This document shows positions 27,183 through 36,133 of a stretch of DNA of 64,000 nucleotides, piece after piece. Every line of letters begins with the position of its first letter. Within the stretch, counting starts at the first letter, position 1. Made by a program: the position numbers and the translations under genes. Source of the DNA: Candidatus Latescibacterota bacterium. Lineage in GTDB: Bacteria; Latescibacterota; UBA2968; UBA8231. Location: assembly GCA_022827835.1 (NCBI GenBank), contig JAJEIO010000002.1, positions 124,001 through 188,000 on the forward strand, read 5' to 3'. The notes below the pieces were generated by a model. It was not told the origin of the DNA. It saw only the letters and a program-made list of their open reading frames with translations, and searched no databases.

Positions 27183-28700
27183 ATGACATTGGACACCAGC
27201 GACCAAAACATATATCAAGCCATTGGCGTCGAACCCATCATCAACTGCCGTGGCACCTTTACCATCATCGGCGGCTCGGTCGAACTCCCCGAAGTTGTGG
27301 CGGCTATGGAAGCAGCCTCGGGCTACTTCGTCCAATACGACGAACTGGCCGAAGCCGTCGGCCAAAGACTGGCTGACATCACCGGAGCCGACTGGGGCTT
27401 GATTCCGGCGGGTTGCGCCGCTGGCCTCAAGCACATCACCGCAGCTTGCGTCACCGGCGGCAATCCCGAAAAACTGATCCGCATCCCGGATTTGACTGGC
27501 TTGGACAAAACCCAAGTCATCATCCCTCGGTACTCGCGCAACGCCTACGACCACGCCCTGCGCAGCATCGGCGTCGAAATCGTCATGGTCGAGACTCGGG
27601 CCGAATTGGAGCAAGCTATCAATCCCCGCACCGCCATGATCTACATAACCACGGGGGCTGGCTCTGCCACCGATCAGCCGCTTTCCCTAGAGGTCATTGC
27701 CGACGTAGCCCGGCCGCACAACATTCCCATCCTCGCCGATGCCGCAGCCGAAAACCTCACCATTCCCAATGTCCACTTGCAAAGAGGTGCCACTGTCGTG
27801 GCCTACAGCGGCGGCAAAGCCCTGTGCGGCCCCCAGTGCGCTGGTCTAGTGCTGGGCGACAAAGCCCTACTCCAGTCGGCGTGGCAATTCAGTTCACCGC
27901 ACCACGGGCCGGGCCGCGACGATAAAATCGGCAAGGAAGAGATCATGGGGATGCTGGCGGCGGTGGAAGCGTGGGTGCGCCGCGATCACGCCGCCGAATG
28001 GCAGACTTGGCTGTCTTATCTCGACCATATCGCCCAGCGGGTGCGCGACATTGACAGCGTATCAACCGAGGTCAACGAACCCACCGGCCTATCCAACCGC
28101 GCGCCGGTCCTCACCATCAGTTGGGACCCAGCCGTCTTGCACATTACCGGCGCAGAGGTCGCCGAGGATTTCGCCCGCAACAAACCCCGCATCGCCGTGG
28201 CCAGCGGCGGTGACAACAGTCGCACTTCCATCGGCATAACGCCCAACCAGATGCAGCCGGGCAACGACCAAGTGGTCGCCGACCGAATCCACCGCATCTT
28301 ATCGGCGCAACGGAGTCCTCAATCGACGGAGCTAGCCCCTCCGGCAACCGACGTCAGCGGTTCCTGGGATCTCACCATCAACTATTCGAGCAGCAGCAGC
28401 CAGCACCAGCTATTCCTCGAACAGGAGGGACATTGGATAGGCGGCACCCACATAAGCGATTTTTCTCAGCAGCCCATCGCCGGCGTCATCGAAGGCGATC
28501 AAGTAAAGTTGCGCAGCCAAGTGAGCCGCCCAGGCGATACCATCCCCTTCCTATTCGCGGGTCGCGCTGCGGAAGACCGCATTTCGGGATTCATTCATCT
28601 AGGCGAATACCGCAACGCCGATTTCACCGCCTGCCGCTCCCAGTACGAAAAATCGCCGATCTCCATTGCCATACCCGGCGGAGCGCCGCTAGCGACCTAA
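27183..28700 (+). CDS. SelA-like PLP enzyme with extra C-terminal domain
   Basis: This 505-residue protein has the aminotransferase fold of the SelA/D-glucosaminate-6-phosphate ammonia-lyase group. The PLP-binding K212 lies in AYSGGKALCGPQCAG and D186 in ILADAAAE. True SelA is unlikely because no selB or tRNA-Sec is seen. Residues 391-505 form a separate small beta-rich domain (GSWDLTINYSS ... GHWIGGTHISDF ... ISGFIHLGEYRNADFTACR), which resembles lipocalin- or avidin-like barrels and is not part of the usual enzyme. A GGGAGG site precedes the ATG. It follows the amidohydrolase by 43 bp. Confidence 0.85.
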   Translation: MTLDTSDQNIYQAIGVEPIINCRGTFTIIGGSVELPEVVAAMEAASGYFVQYDELAEAVGQRLADITGADWGLIPAGCAAGLKHITAACVTGGNPEKLIRIPDLTGLDKTQVIIPRYSRNAYDHALRSIGVEIVMVETRAELEQAINPRTAMIYITTGAGSATDQPLSLEVIADVARPHNIPILADAAAENLTIPNVHLQRGATVVAYSGGKALCGPQCAGLVLGDKALLQSAWQFSSPHHGPGRDDKIGKEEIMGMLAAVEAWVRRDHAAEWQTWLSYLDHIAQRVRDIDSVSTEVNEPTGLSNRAPVLTISWDPAVLHITGAEVAEDFARNKPRIAVASGGDNSRTSIGITPNQMQPGNDQVVADRIHRILSAQRSPQSTELAPPATDVSGSWDLTINYSSSSSQHQLFLEQEGHWIGGTHISDFSQQPIAGVIEGDQVKLRSQVSRPGDTIPFLFAGRAAEDRISGFIHLGEYRNADFTACRSQYEKSPISIAIPGGAPLAT

Positions 28701-28715
28701 TTACAAACCAGCGGA

Positions 28716-29828
28716 TCAGGATGAGTCCGGCGTGACCGTCTTCCAGCGCAAGGTCTGCGCCGCCAGCAGCTTGGTATCCGGCGTCGGCAGATCGCCGGTC
28801 GAGGGCTTGAAGACGCAGCCCTCGGCTAGCTCCAAGGGCGGTTGCGACAGGTCGCGGCGGTAGAAGCGGGAGGAGGGGAACAGGTCGCCCGGGTAGGTGA
28901 AGTTCTCCAGCGTCGCCAACTCCACGCAAATCGATCCCCCCAGAGCGCTTTCGAGCATCCCCCCGACCCACACCGGCACGCCGGCGTCCCTAGCCATGTC
29001 GTGTACAGCGAGGGCGTTGGTCAAGCCGCCGATCCTCCCCGGCTTTATGTTGATGTAGCGACAAGCGCCGATGCGCAGCGCCTGCTCGGCGGTGCGCGGA
29101 TCGACGATGCTCTCGTCGAGACAGATGGGCGTACCGATCTGTCTGGCGAGCTCGGCGTGATCGAGCAGGTCGTTGTACGTAAGCGGCTGCTCAATGAAGG
29201 CGAGCCCCATGCCGTCGATAGCCTTGAAAAATGGCAGATCGTCGAGGGTGTACCCAGAGTTGCAGTCGATGTGGAAGGTGGTGTCGGGGAAGGTGCTGGT
29301 GACGATTTGCAGCATCTCCAGATCCCAGCCCGGGGCCGCTTTCAGCTTGATGCGCGGGAATCCGGCATCGACGGCCTGCTGGATGTTCCCGAGGAGCATG
29401 TCGTAGGAGTCCTGGATGCCGAAGTCAGCGCCGGCCGCCACATCGCGGGTCCGGCCGCCGAGAAGCCGGTGCAAAGGGGTCCCGGTGATGCGGCTCTGCA
29501 GCGTCCACCAGCCGATCTCCACGGCCGCCTTGGCAAAGCTGTTGCCCTTGAAAATCGCCAGCCGCTGGTTTAGCTCCGCAGCCGTGTCGTACTCGCGCCC
29601 CACCACCCAAGGCCCCATCACCTCGGAGACGTGGTAGAACGCAGACCCGGCGCTCTCATTGAGATAGGTGGGCGCGAAGAAAGGGGTGCTCTCCGACCAG
29701 GCTTCGTGCTCGCCGCTGGTCAGCTTGACGAGCACTGAGTGGATGTCGGAGTCTTCCCCATACGCCGTGCGCCAAGGATAGATGAGCGGCATCACCACAT
29801 AGTACACGTCGAGTCTGTCGATTCGCAT
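28716..29828 (-). CDS. Enolase-superfamily N-acylamino acid racemase / OSBS-like enzyme
   Basis: The 370-residue protein has all residues of the NSAR/o-succinylbenzoate synthase subgroup: K161-L-K163, D188-C-N190, E213, D238-E239 and K262, followed by the GGMLESALG loop. Because no other menaquinone genes are near, racemisation of an N-acyl amino acid is more likely than menaquinone synthesis. Its ATG directly follows the stop of the aminotransferase gene (TAGATG), so translation is coupled. It is the last gene of a three-gene operon. Confidence 0.88.
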   Translation of the reverse strand: MRIDRLDVYYVVMPLIYPWRTAYGEDSDIHSVLVKLTSGEHEAWSESTPFFAPTYLNESAGSAFYHVSEVMGPWVVGREYDTAAELNQRLAIFKGNSFAKAAVEIGWWTLQSRITGTPLHRLLGGRTRDVAAGADFGIQDSYDMLLGNIQQAVDAGFPRIKLKAAPGWDLEMLQIVTSTFPDTTFHIDCNSGYTLDDLPFFKAIDGMGLAFIEQPLTYNDLLDHAELARQIGTPICLDESIVDPRTAEQALRIGACRYINIKPGRIGGLTNALAVHDMARDAGVPVWVGGMLESALGGSICVELATLENFTYPGDLFPSSRFYRRDLSQPPLELAEGCVFKPSTGDLPTPDTKLLAAQTLRWKTVTPDSS

Positions 29829-30968
29829 CTATCGCTTCGCCTTTCCGGCCAGCGTCGTCACCGCTTCGACCAGTATGTCTAGCTCCGCGTCGCTGGTGTA
29901 GAAGGCCACCGAGATCCGCACGCCGGTCGGATCGGTCATATACGTGCCCCGTTGGACGATCTGCCAACGCTGTCTGAGGGCCGTGGAGACCTCGTCGCCC
30001 TCCATCCCTGCGATGGCGAATGTGACGATGCCGCTCCGGGTCTCGGGGCGGCGTGAGCTGACGACCTGCACACCGGGAATGGCGTCGAGACGCGCCCACA
30101 ACCCCTCCGCCTTGCGGCTCGCCTCCGCGGCGATGGCCCGAGGTCCGCCGATGCGGGTCATGAAGTCGAGGCTGGCACCGACTCCCAAGTAGAGCACGCT
30201 CGCCGGACTCCCCATCTCGTACTGTCGCGCTGAGGCCGAGGGATCGTGCGGACGCCGCAACGGCTTGAGAGCCTGCTGCGCATTTTTGCGGACGTAGAGG
30301 AACCCAGTGCCGATCGGTGCCAGCAGCCACTTGTAGCAGTTGGTAGCGTAGAAGTCGCAGCCCATGCCATGGAGGTCCACCGGCAGCTGACCTACCGCCT
30401 GACAGCCGTCCCACAGCGTGAGGATTCCGCGGGTCCGAGCTAAGGCGCAGATCTCCTTAGCTGGCAGCAGGGTACCCGAATCGGTGGTGACGTGACTGAA
30501 GCAGATCAGCCGGGTGCGTGGCGTGATGGCCCGTTCCACCCGTTCCAGGATCACGTCCTTGTCGTGATCCAACTCGACCTCCTTGATGACGGCCCCCTCC
30601 CGGTCGGCCAGCCCTTGAACGGACTGAAGCGGCACTGGATGCTCCTCGCTGGTGATCAACACCTCGTCACCCGGTTCCCAGCGCAGCCCCCCCAACACCA
30701 TGACAAAGCCGTCGCCGGTGCTCATGGTCAAGGCGATCTCCGTCGAGTCGGCCCCAAAGAAGTCGGCGATTTTCGCAGGGATCTCGGAGGCGGCCTTGCT
30801 CATCGCTTCATACCAGTCGATGGGACTCAGACCGCCATCGGTCATCTGCCGATAGCCAGCGGTGATCGCCTGACTCACGCTGGCGGGCGCTTGGCCGACC
30901 CCGCCGGTATTGAGATAGACGCCGAACTGCAGACCCGGAATCTGGCCTCGAATCTCAGCGACATCCAT
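29829..30968 (-). CDS. Class V aminotransferase (isopenicillin N epimerase-like)
   Basis: The 379-residue PLP enzyme shows D187 (LWDGCQAVGQ) and the Schiff-base K213 (NCYKWLLAPIGTGF), the pattern of the class V family that includes isopenicillin-N epimerase and cysteine desulfurases. The desulfurase Cys loop is not evident, so an epimerase/racemase or lyase role fits better. I chose the ATG at 30968, with GAGGGAGGAA about 7 bp upstream; a longer frame reaches into the neighbouring gene. It lies between an amidohydrolase (25-bp gap) and an N-acylamino-acid-racemase-like gene (no gap). Confidence 0.87.
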   Translation of the reverse strand: MDVAEIRGQIPGLQFGVYLNTGGVGQAPASVSQAITAGYRQMTDGGLSPIDWYEAMSKAASEIPAKIADFFGADSTEIALTMSTGDGFVMVLGGLRWEPGDEVLITSEEHPVPLQSVQGLADREGAVIKEVELDHDKDVILERVERAITPRTRLICFSHVTTDSGTLLPAKEICALARTRGILTLWDGCQAVGQLPVDLHGMGCDFYATNCYKWLLAPIGTGFLYVRKNAQQALKPLRRPHDPSASARQYEMGSPASVLYLGVGASLDFMTRIGGPRAIAAEASRKAEGLWARLDAIPGVQVVSSRRPETRSGIVTFAIAGMEGDEVSTALRQRWQIVQRGTYMTDPTGVRISVAFYTSDAELDILVEAVTTLAGKAKR

Positions 30969-30993
30969 TCGCCTGTTCCTCCCTCTGTGCTGA

Positions 30994-32256
30994 CTACTGA
31001 ACGCGCACCCCGGCTTGGAAAACCGCCCTGACGTCGCTGAAGGCGGCCACATCTGCCGTCGGATCGCCCCCAAAGGCGGCAAGGTCCGCAGACTTGCCGA
31101 CCTCGATGGTCCCCACCTCGTCGGCAATACCGGCCGCCTCGGCCGAGACCCGGGTCGCTGCGACGAGGGCTTCGGCCGGGGTGAAGCCGCATTCGATCAG
31201 GAGCTGCAGGTCGTAGTCTAAGTGGCCAAATTCGAGGCTGCCCACTCCTGAGTCCGTGCCGGGCACCACGCGCTCCTTCAGGCAGTAGTCGAGCATCTGC
31301 CGCATCACGTCGAGCCGCTTCTCCGCTCGTTGTTCGAGATGGGTGAGCGCGGCCTCCTCTTTGGCACCCATAGCTCCCGCGTCGCGCAGCTTGCGCAGGC
31401 GCACCATCTCCGGGTAGTTAGTCCACGCCTGCAGCGTGGGGCTCAGCCAGATGCCGGATTCGGCCAGCATCTCGGCGACTTTCGGGTCGAAGCGCATCAC
31501 GTGGTCCGGTTCGAGGAATTCGACGTGCTCGATCAAGTCGATGCCGGCCTCGACGGCCCGAACCATCGACTGCGTGGCGCGGCAATGGGCGACAGTAAGA
31601 CGGTGAAACTGACGCGCCTCACCCACTAGGGCCTGCAACTCTTCCGTCGAATAGGAAGCCAACCCCGGAATCGTGCCGGTCGTCCCGCCGCCGGAGGCCA
31701 TTACCTTGATGTAGTCGGCCCCCTCGTGGATGAGCCCGCGCACGGAGCGGCGGATCTCTTCCACTCCGTCGGCGACCTCGTTGCACATGTGGAAGTGGCC
31801 TCCCGTGCAGGTGATCGGGCGACCGCTGACGAGCAGCCGCGGCCCAGGGATGTATCCCCGTTTCAGCCCTTCCTTGAGGATAAACCCAACCTTGTTGCGG
31901 GCACCGTGCTCGCACAGGGTAGTGATACCGGCGCGCAGGTGCTTGCGCATGTTCATGGCCCCGATCAGTACCATCGTCTCGTCGCTCTCGAGGAAGGTCA
32001 GGTCGTAGCGGCGGCCGTCTCCCGGCAGGCTGAGGTGGGTGTGACCGTCGATGAGGCCGGGGGTGAGACAGCAGCCGTCGAGATCGACGGTCGCGGTATC
32101 GGGAGGCGTCTGCTGCTCCACCTGCGCCAATGGTCCGACCGCGGCGACCACGCCATCTCGTACGAATACCGCCTGCCCGGCCTTGGCGCTGCCGCCGAGG
32201 CCGTCGGCGAGCAGTCCCGGGCGAATCAGTACCGTCTGTGAATTCGATTCAGACAT
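30994..32256 (-). CDS. Metal-dependent amidohydrolase (imidazolonepropionase/prolidase-like)
   Basis: The 420-residue protein has the full binuclear amidohydrolase metal set: H72-x-H74 (LIDGHTHLS), the bridging K183 (YIKVMASGG), H223 (TVAHC), H243 (IEHVEFL) and D334 (PGTDSGVG). This subgroup (COG1228) includes Xaa-Pro dipeptidases and N-acyl-amino-acid or aryl dipeptide hydrolases. It leads a three-gene operon with an aminotransferase-fold enzyme and an N-acylamino-acid-racemase-like enzyme, which suggests processing of an N-blocked amino acid or dipeptide. No signal peptide is seen. Confidence 0.9.
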   Translation of the reverse strand: MSESNSQTVLIRPGLLADGLGGSAKAGQAVFVRDGVVAAVGPLAQVEQQTPPDTATVDLDGCCLTPGLIDGHTHLSLPGDGRRYDLTFLESDETMVLIGAMNMRKHLRAGITTLCEHGARNKVGFILKEGLKRGYIPGPRLLVSGRPITCTGGHFHMCNEVADGVEEIRRSVRGLIHEGADYIKVMASGGGTTGTIPGLASYSTEELQALVGEARQFHRLTVAHCRATQSMVRAVEAGIDLIEHVEFLEPDHVMRFDPKVAEMLAESGIWLSPTLQAWTNYPEMVRLRKLRDAGAMGAKEEAALTHLEQRAEKRLDVMRQMLDYCLKERVVPGTDSGVGSLEFGHLDYDLQLLIECGFTPAEALVAATRVSAEAAGIADEVGTIEVGKSADLAAFGGDPTADVAAFSDVRAVFQAGVRVQ

Positions 32257-32430
32257 AGCTGGTGTTTCCTCGAATTTGTGGGAATTATGAACCTTCGGCC
32301 ACCAGTCCTCTTCGACAGCCGAAAGAGCGAGCGGAAGCCTCCAGAAAGTAATACAAAACCTCGTGGACGACGAGGAACTCGCAGGAGACCGTGAGCGGAA
32401 TCTATGAGCATTGACCGGATGTGGGATCCG

Positions 32431-32463
32431 TTGTTACGTTTTTATTTTATTTCAAGGTAACAA
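32431..32463. promoter_or_regulatory. Inverted repeat upstream of the first toxin-antitoxin pair
   Basis: TTGTTAC (32431-32437) and GTAACAA (32457-32463) are perfect inverted 7-mers around an AT-rich 19-bp centre, 15 bp before the antitoxin ATG. The placement suits an operator for toxin-antitoxin autoregulation. The rest of the 222-bp intergenic region shows nothing I can name. Confidence 0.45.
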
Positions 32464-32478
32464 GTTGAGGAGGTAGCA

Positions 32479-32781
32479 ATGCCTACAATCAGAGTGTCGG
32501 CGGAGACAATGCAACGCCTCGAGAGATGGGCAGACCCCCTAGAGGACACGGCGGAATCAGCAATCTCCAAGGCGTTGGATGCGGCTGAAAAGATGCGGGA
32601 AGACGAGGACCGGGTTCGTGTGGCTGAAAAGGTTGCCAAGGAGCCGCATACCACTCCGCAGCGCGACAGATCCCAAGACAAGTGCGAGTCATTCATCGAC
32701 CATCTGCTTGCCATTCCCAACGTCGGCAACGATGCTGATTTCGAGCGCGACCGCTCGGGACCGCGCCCACTCGATATATGA
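32479..32781 (+). CDS. Antitoxin of a PIN toxin pair
   Basis: The 100-residue protein has a ribbon-helix-helix-like start (PTIRVSAETMQRLERWADPL) and a long charged helix. The C-terminal tail DADFERDRSGPRPLDI is typical of the unstructured part with which VapB/FitA-type antitoxins block a PIN toxin. AGGAGGT lies 4-5 bp before the ATG. The stop overlaps the vapC start by 4 bp (ATGA), the classic arrangement. I cannot assign a named antitoxin family with certainty. Confidence 0.8.
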   Translation: MPTIRVSAETMQRLERWADPLEDTAESAISKALDAAEKMREDEDRVRVAEKVAKEPHTTPQRDRSQDKCESFIDHLLAIPNVGNDADFERDRSGPRPLDI

Positions 32782-33221
32782 GCTACCTCGTCGACACGGA
32801 TGTTCTATCCGAAATTCGCAAACGCAATCGCGCTAATCCGCAAGTCGTCGCTTGGTTTCGCCAACGCCAGCCGAGGGAGCTTTACCTGAGTGTCCTGACT
32901 CTGGGCGAACTGCGACGAGGCGTTGAACGGATCCACAGGCGGGACCCGACCTCAGCCACTGTACTCAACGCGTGGTTGGATCAGACGTTGCGGGAGTTTC
33001 AGGATCGCATCATTGGCGTGGATCAAGCCATCGCCGATCGCTGGGGACGCCTCGGCACCCCCGATCCGATTCCGGTCATCGACGGACTGATCGCCGCCAC
33101 GGCGCTCGAACGAGGCCTCATCGTTGCGACTCGGAACGTAAAACATGTCGCGCCCACAGGCGCACAGTGCATTGACCCGTTTGAGGAAGCCCGAGATCAA
33201 GCGCAGCAAACGACGAAGTAG
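32778..33221 (+). CDS. vapC: PIN-domain toxin VapC/FitB-like (1)
   Basis: The 147-residue PIN ribonuclease has the acidic Mg2+ site D6 (VDTDVLSE), E44 (LGELRRG) and D102 (IDGLIAATA), with the ATRN motif at 117-120. VapC toxins cut tRNA or rRNA when the antitoxin is lost. It overlaps its antitoxin by 4 bp. Unusually, a PhyH gene starts 2 bp after its stop on the same strand without an evident ribosome site of its own, so the three genes probably form one transcript. Confidence 0.92.
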   Translation: MSYLVDTDVLSEIRKRNRANPQVVAWFRQRQPRELYLSVLTLGELRRGVERIHRRDPTSATVLNAWLDQTLREFQDRIIGVDQAIADRWGRLGTPDPIPVIDGLIAATALERGLIVATRNVKHVAPTGAQCIDPFEEARDQAQQTTK

Positions 33222-33223
33222 CC

Positions 33224-34030
33224 ATGCCATTCACCGACGCCCAAATCGAACACTACAAAACCCAAGGCTATCTGTCCGGCCCGCGCGTTTTATCCGACGA
33301 GCAGATCAGCGCGCTCAAAGAACGCATCGACGACATTCTCCACGGCCGCATCCCCTTCCCCAAACACCTGATGGGCGAAACCGTCGAGCAGTCCCGCGCC
33401 AAGGGCCAACTGCCCTCGGTCAAAGTGGTCAACATCTTCCGCCGCGACCTGACCTTTGCCGCCCTCATCGACAACTCGACTATCAGTACCTTGGCGCACC
33501 AGCTCATGTCCGGCCCGGTGCGCATGTGGGAAGACCAAATGATCTACAAGCCAGCCTATGACGCAGAAACCGCCTTGGCTTGGCACCAAGACTACACCTT
33601 TTGGAATCACGTCGGCCCAGCCGATATGGGTACCTGCTGGATCGCCCTAGACGACGCCACCGTCGATAACGGCTGCATGCACGTCATCCCCGGCAGCCAC
33701 CGATGGCCGATGCGCTATGACCGCGAGGACGCCGTGGTTGACGACCCACACTGGTTGCTACAACAGGAGGGGATCCCCGACGGGGCCGACCTCACCCCGG
33801 TGCCCTGCGAGGTCAAAGCCGGGCACTGCCACTTCCACCACTGCCGCACCTTCCACGGCTCGTACGGCAACAAAACCGACAACCCACGCCGCAGCTATAT
33901 CATGCACCTCATGCCCGGCTACACCCGGCGCTTGGGTGACAATTGGAACGAGCGCATGGGCAACGTCGAAACCGTAGGTGTGGGCGAAGTTGTCCAAGGG
34001 CCGGACTACCCAGAGTTGGTAGCCGTGTAA
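33224..34030 (+). CDS. PhyH family dioxygenase directly downstream of vapC
   Basis: The 268-residue Fe(II)/2-oxoglutarate oxygenase has H-x-D in AWHQDYTFW and the distal His in RTFHGSYGNKTDNPRRSY, whose Arg would bind 2-oxoglutarate. PGSHRW matches the family core. It begins 2 bp after the vapC stop and lacks a clear Shine-Dalgarno, so translational coupling to the toxin gene is likely. The substrate is unknown. The following 197 bp hold no feature I can support. Confidence 0.92.
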   Translation: MPFTDAQIEHYKTQGYLSGPRVLSDEQISALKERIDDILHGRIPFPKHLMGETVEQSRAKGQLPSVKVVNIFRRDLTFAALIDNSTISTLAHQLMSGPVRMWEDQMIYKPAYDAETALAWHQDYTFWNHVGPADMGTCWIALDDATVDNGCMHVIPGSHRWPMRYDREDAVVDDPHWLLQQEGIPDGADLTPVPCEVKAGHCHFHHCRTFHGSYGNKTDNPRRSYIMHLMPGYTRRLGDNWNERMGNVETVGVGEVVQGPDYPELVAV

Positions 34031-34227
34031 AAAGCACCCCCCTATCCTTCCGTCGCGGTCATCTGCAGTCGCAACTTGGTTGACCGAACAGATTCCCAAC
34101 GCAGCTATTCAGCCACCATTTGCGCGCACTAGCGCAACTTCTCCGCAATTTTTCGTGAACCTAAGGTGAATTCTCGGATCATATATGTGCGATCCGATCA
34201 CTACAGGTACGGCATTGAGGTGGAGGC

Positions 34228-35364
34228 GTGTTCTCAGACCAAGAGCTCGTTGCCAGTTGTAAACAAGGCAGTCAAGATGCCTTTGGCCGGCTTGTGGACA
34301 AGTACTGGGCAAGCGTCGTCCGAACGGTTTTACCCCTTCTCGGCGATCCCGACGATGTCGAGGATGCCGCGCAAGAGGCGTTCATTAGGGCCTACCGGTG
34401 CCTCGACGACTTGAAAGATCCAGACAAGTTCCCGGCATGGCTCCATACCATCGCTCGCAACGCCGCCAGAAAGATGCTGCGTCAGAGACGACTTGAGCAG
34501 CAACGCCTACCGGATTACGAGTTGAGCAACCATGTGTCTGATTCGGACCTGGGGCTGCCCCTTGGGTACAGGGAGCTTAAACCCTTGGTCAACAGTCTCG
34601 CGCCGCCGGATAGAGCCGTCGTCACCCTATTCTATCTGGCCGGTATGGAACTCAATCGAATCGCAGAACAGCTAAACATACCCGTCGGTACTGCAAAGAG
34701 CCGACTCCACAGATCGCGCAAACTGATGCGAGAAAGGATCCGAGACATGGCACCAAAATCCCACGAGCGCACCAGCTCTTTGGAGACCTCCCCACGCGAT
34801 GTCATTGGGGGAATGCGAGGCCTCATCAATTGGCAGGTGGTGCCAACCGATGAGGATCTCTCCTGGTGGCGGTCCCCCGCGTGGGCGGACCAGGATGCTC
34901 TGGAGAAGACCTGGAGAATGGAAGGAAACGCCATCGTTGGCGACAGCAGGGAACTCGGCGAGGAATCGCCTTCGCTGATCGCCGGCGAGCCGACTTGGAC
35001 CGACTACGAGCTCTCTTTCTTGATGACGCCGATTTCAGGCGGAAATGCACAAGTGGGCTTCCGTATGTCCGCGGACGAGAGCGGCTTTTATATGCTTGAT
35101 TTTCTTCTAGGATGGCAGGCGGTTGCCATCAGCAGGGTCATTGACCGCCGGGTCACCAAGCTGAGCGTGGTGAACCACGCCCTTCACAGGGGCCAGGAGT
35201 ACGAGGTCCAGGTCGCCGCCCGGGGAGCCTCTCTTACATCGTATGTCGATGGTAAGCTGGTCAACCAGCTTACCGACGAGACCTTTCGCATGGGCACCTT
35301 CGGCCTATTGGTGTGGCAGAGTAGCACGGCCTTCCGAGACGTGAGGTACCGTCTTCTACACTAA
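34228..35364 (+). CDS. ECF sigma factor fused to a DUF1080-like domain
   Basis: The 378-residue protein starts with a full ECF sigma factor: region 2 at about 5-88 (DDVEDAAQEAFIRAYRCL, WLHTIARNAARKMLRQ) and region 4 at about 118-172 (PPDRAVVTLFYLAGMELNRIAEQL, VGTAKSRLHRSRKLM). After a linker, residues 200-378 form a beta-sandwich-like domain resembling DUF1080/LamG (WTDYELSFLMTP, GNAQVGFRMSADESGFYMLDF, YVDGKLVNQ, FGLLVWQSSTAFRDVRY), which in other proteins binds or cuts glycans. No anti-sigma gene is adjacent, so the C-terminal part may regulate the sigma directly. Start GTG at 34228 has TGAGG 7 bp upstream. Confidence 0.88.
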   Translation: MFSDQELVASCKQGSQDAFGRLVDKYWASVVRTVLPLLGDPDDVEDAAQEAFIRAYRCLDDLKDPDKFPAWLHTIARNAARKMLRQRRLEQQRLPDYELSNHVSDSDLGLPLGYRELKPLVNSLAPPDRAVVTLFYLAGMELNRIAEQLNIPVGTAKSRLHRSRKLMRERIRDMAPKSHERTSSLETSPRDVIGGMRGLINWQVVPTDEDLSWWRSPAWADQDALEKTWRMEGNAIVGDSRELGEESPSLIAGEPTWTDYELSFLMTPISGGNAQVGFRMSADESGFYMLDFLLGWQAVAISRVIDRRVTKLSVVNHALHRGQEYEVQVAARGASLTSYVDGKLVNQLTDETFRMGTFGLLVWQSSTAFRDVRYRLLH

Positions 35365-35410
35365 GATCCCGGATGCGCTGTTGGATGTAGCGCGGCTGAT
35401 TTGCAAGACG

Positions 35411-36133
35411 CTAGGCAAAGGGAAAGGTGCCGTCGTACCCCCTAGGCCGCGACACGTGCCAGACGCCCTCGTGCATCGGCGTCATCTGGTAGTGGCACAC
35501 CACATTGCTGCGCTCCATATCGTCGCGCTCCTTGGCCCCTTGATGCGGTATGTGGCTCAGAAAGACGACGCAGTCGCCCGCCTTGGGGTAGAGGACGACG
35601 TGCTCCTGGGCGTCACACCAAGCCTCGAATTTGGGGCGGTCCTTGGGGTAGAGATGGGGAGGCTCCTGCAAATGGCCGTTTTTGACGTATTTGAGGTGGC
35701 CGTCGCCCGGCCCGTTGTCCTGTAGGTAATAGGTCGTATTGACTCCTACGGGCTGGGCCGCCAAGCGGTATTGCTCGACTTGGCGTTTTTCCTCCCAATA
35801 GCCGTAGAAATCCATGTGCCACTCTTGCAGGTACGGCCCCGGATTGATGTGCGCCCGCAGGCTGCGCAGCTGGCACTGCTTGCCCATCATGCCCTCCAAA
35901 TAAGGGCGCACGCTCGGATGGCCCACCAAGGGGGCGAAGGTTTCAGGCTCGCGGTCCAAGAGCGAATCAAACCACATATTGCCCACAGCGTTTAAGCCTT
36001 CCTCCCAACCCATTGCGCGCGCGTGGTCCACCCGCTGGCGCACCAGTTCCGTCTCTTGGGGACTTAGGGCCCCTTCGATTAAGACATAGCCGTCGCGCTC
36101 CAATTGGTCTAGTTTATTCGCCACATTCTGCAT
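35411..36133 (-). CDS. PhyH family dioxygenase overlapping vapC
   Basis: The 240-residue oxygenase has H-x-D in EWHMDFYGYW and the distal His in FLSHIPHQGAKERDD. Its start (ATG at 36133, with GGAGA 11 bp upstream) lies inside the end of the vapC gene; the two reading frames overlap by 20 bp. A longer frame from 36166 is possible but lacks a ribosome site. It converges on the sigma-factor fusion gene, with 46 bp between the stops. Substrate unknown. Confidence 0.9.
   Translation of the reverse strand: MQNVANKLDQLERDGYVLIEGALSPQETELVRQRVDHARAMGWEEGLNAVGNMWFDSLLDREPETFAPLVGHPSVRPYLEGMMGKQCQLRSLRAHINPGPYLQEWHMDFYGYWEEKRQVEQYRLAAQPVGVNTTYYLQDNGPGDGHLKYVKNGHLQEPPHLYPKDRPKFEAWCDAQEHVVLYPKAGDCVVFLSHIPHQGAKERDDMERSNVVCHYQMTPMHEGVWHVSRPRGYDGTFPFA

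Noticed and set aside
27183..28700. Selenocysteine synthase SelA proper
   Set aside because: No SelB or tRNA-Sec is present in the window and the extra C-terminal domain is not a SelA feature; the SelA-like fold includes ammonia-lyases.
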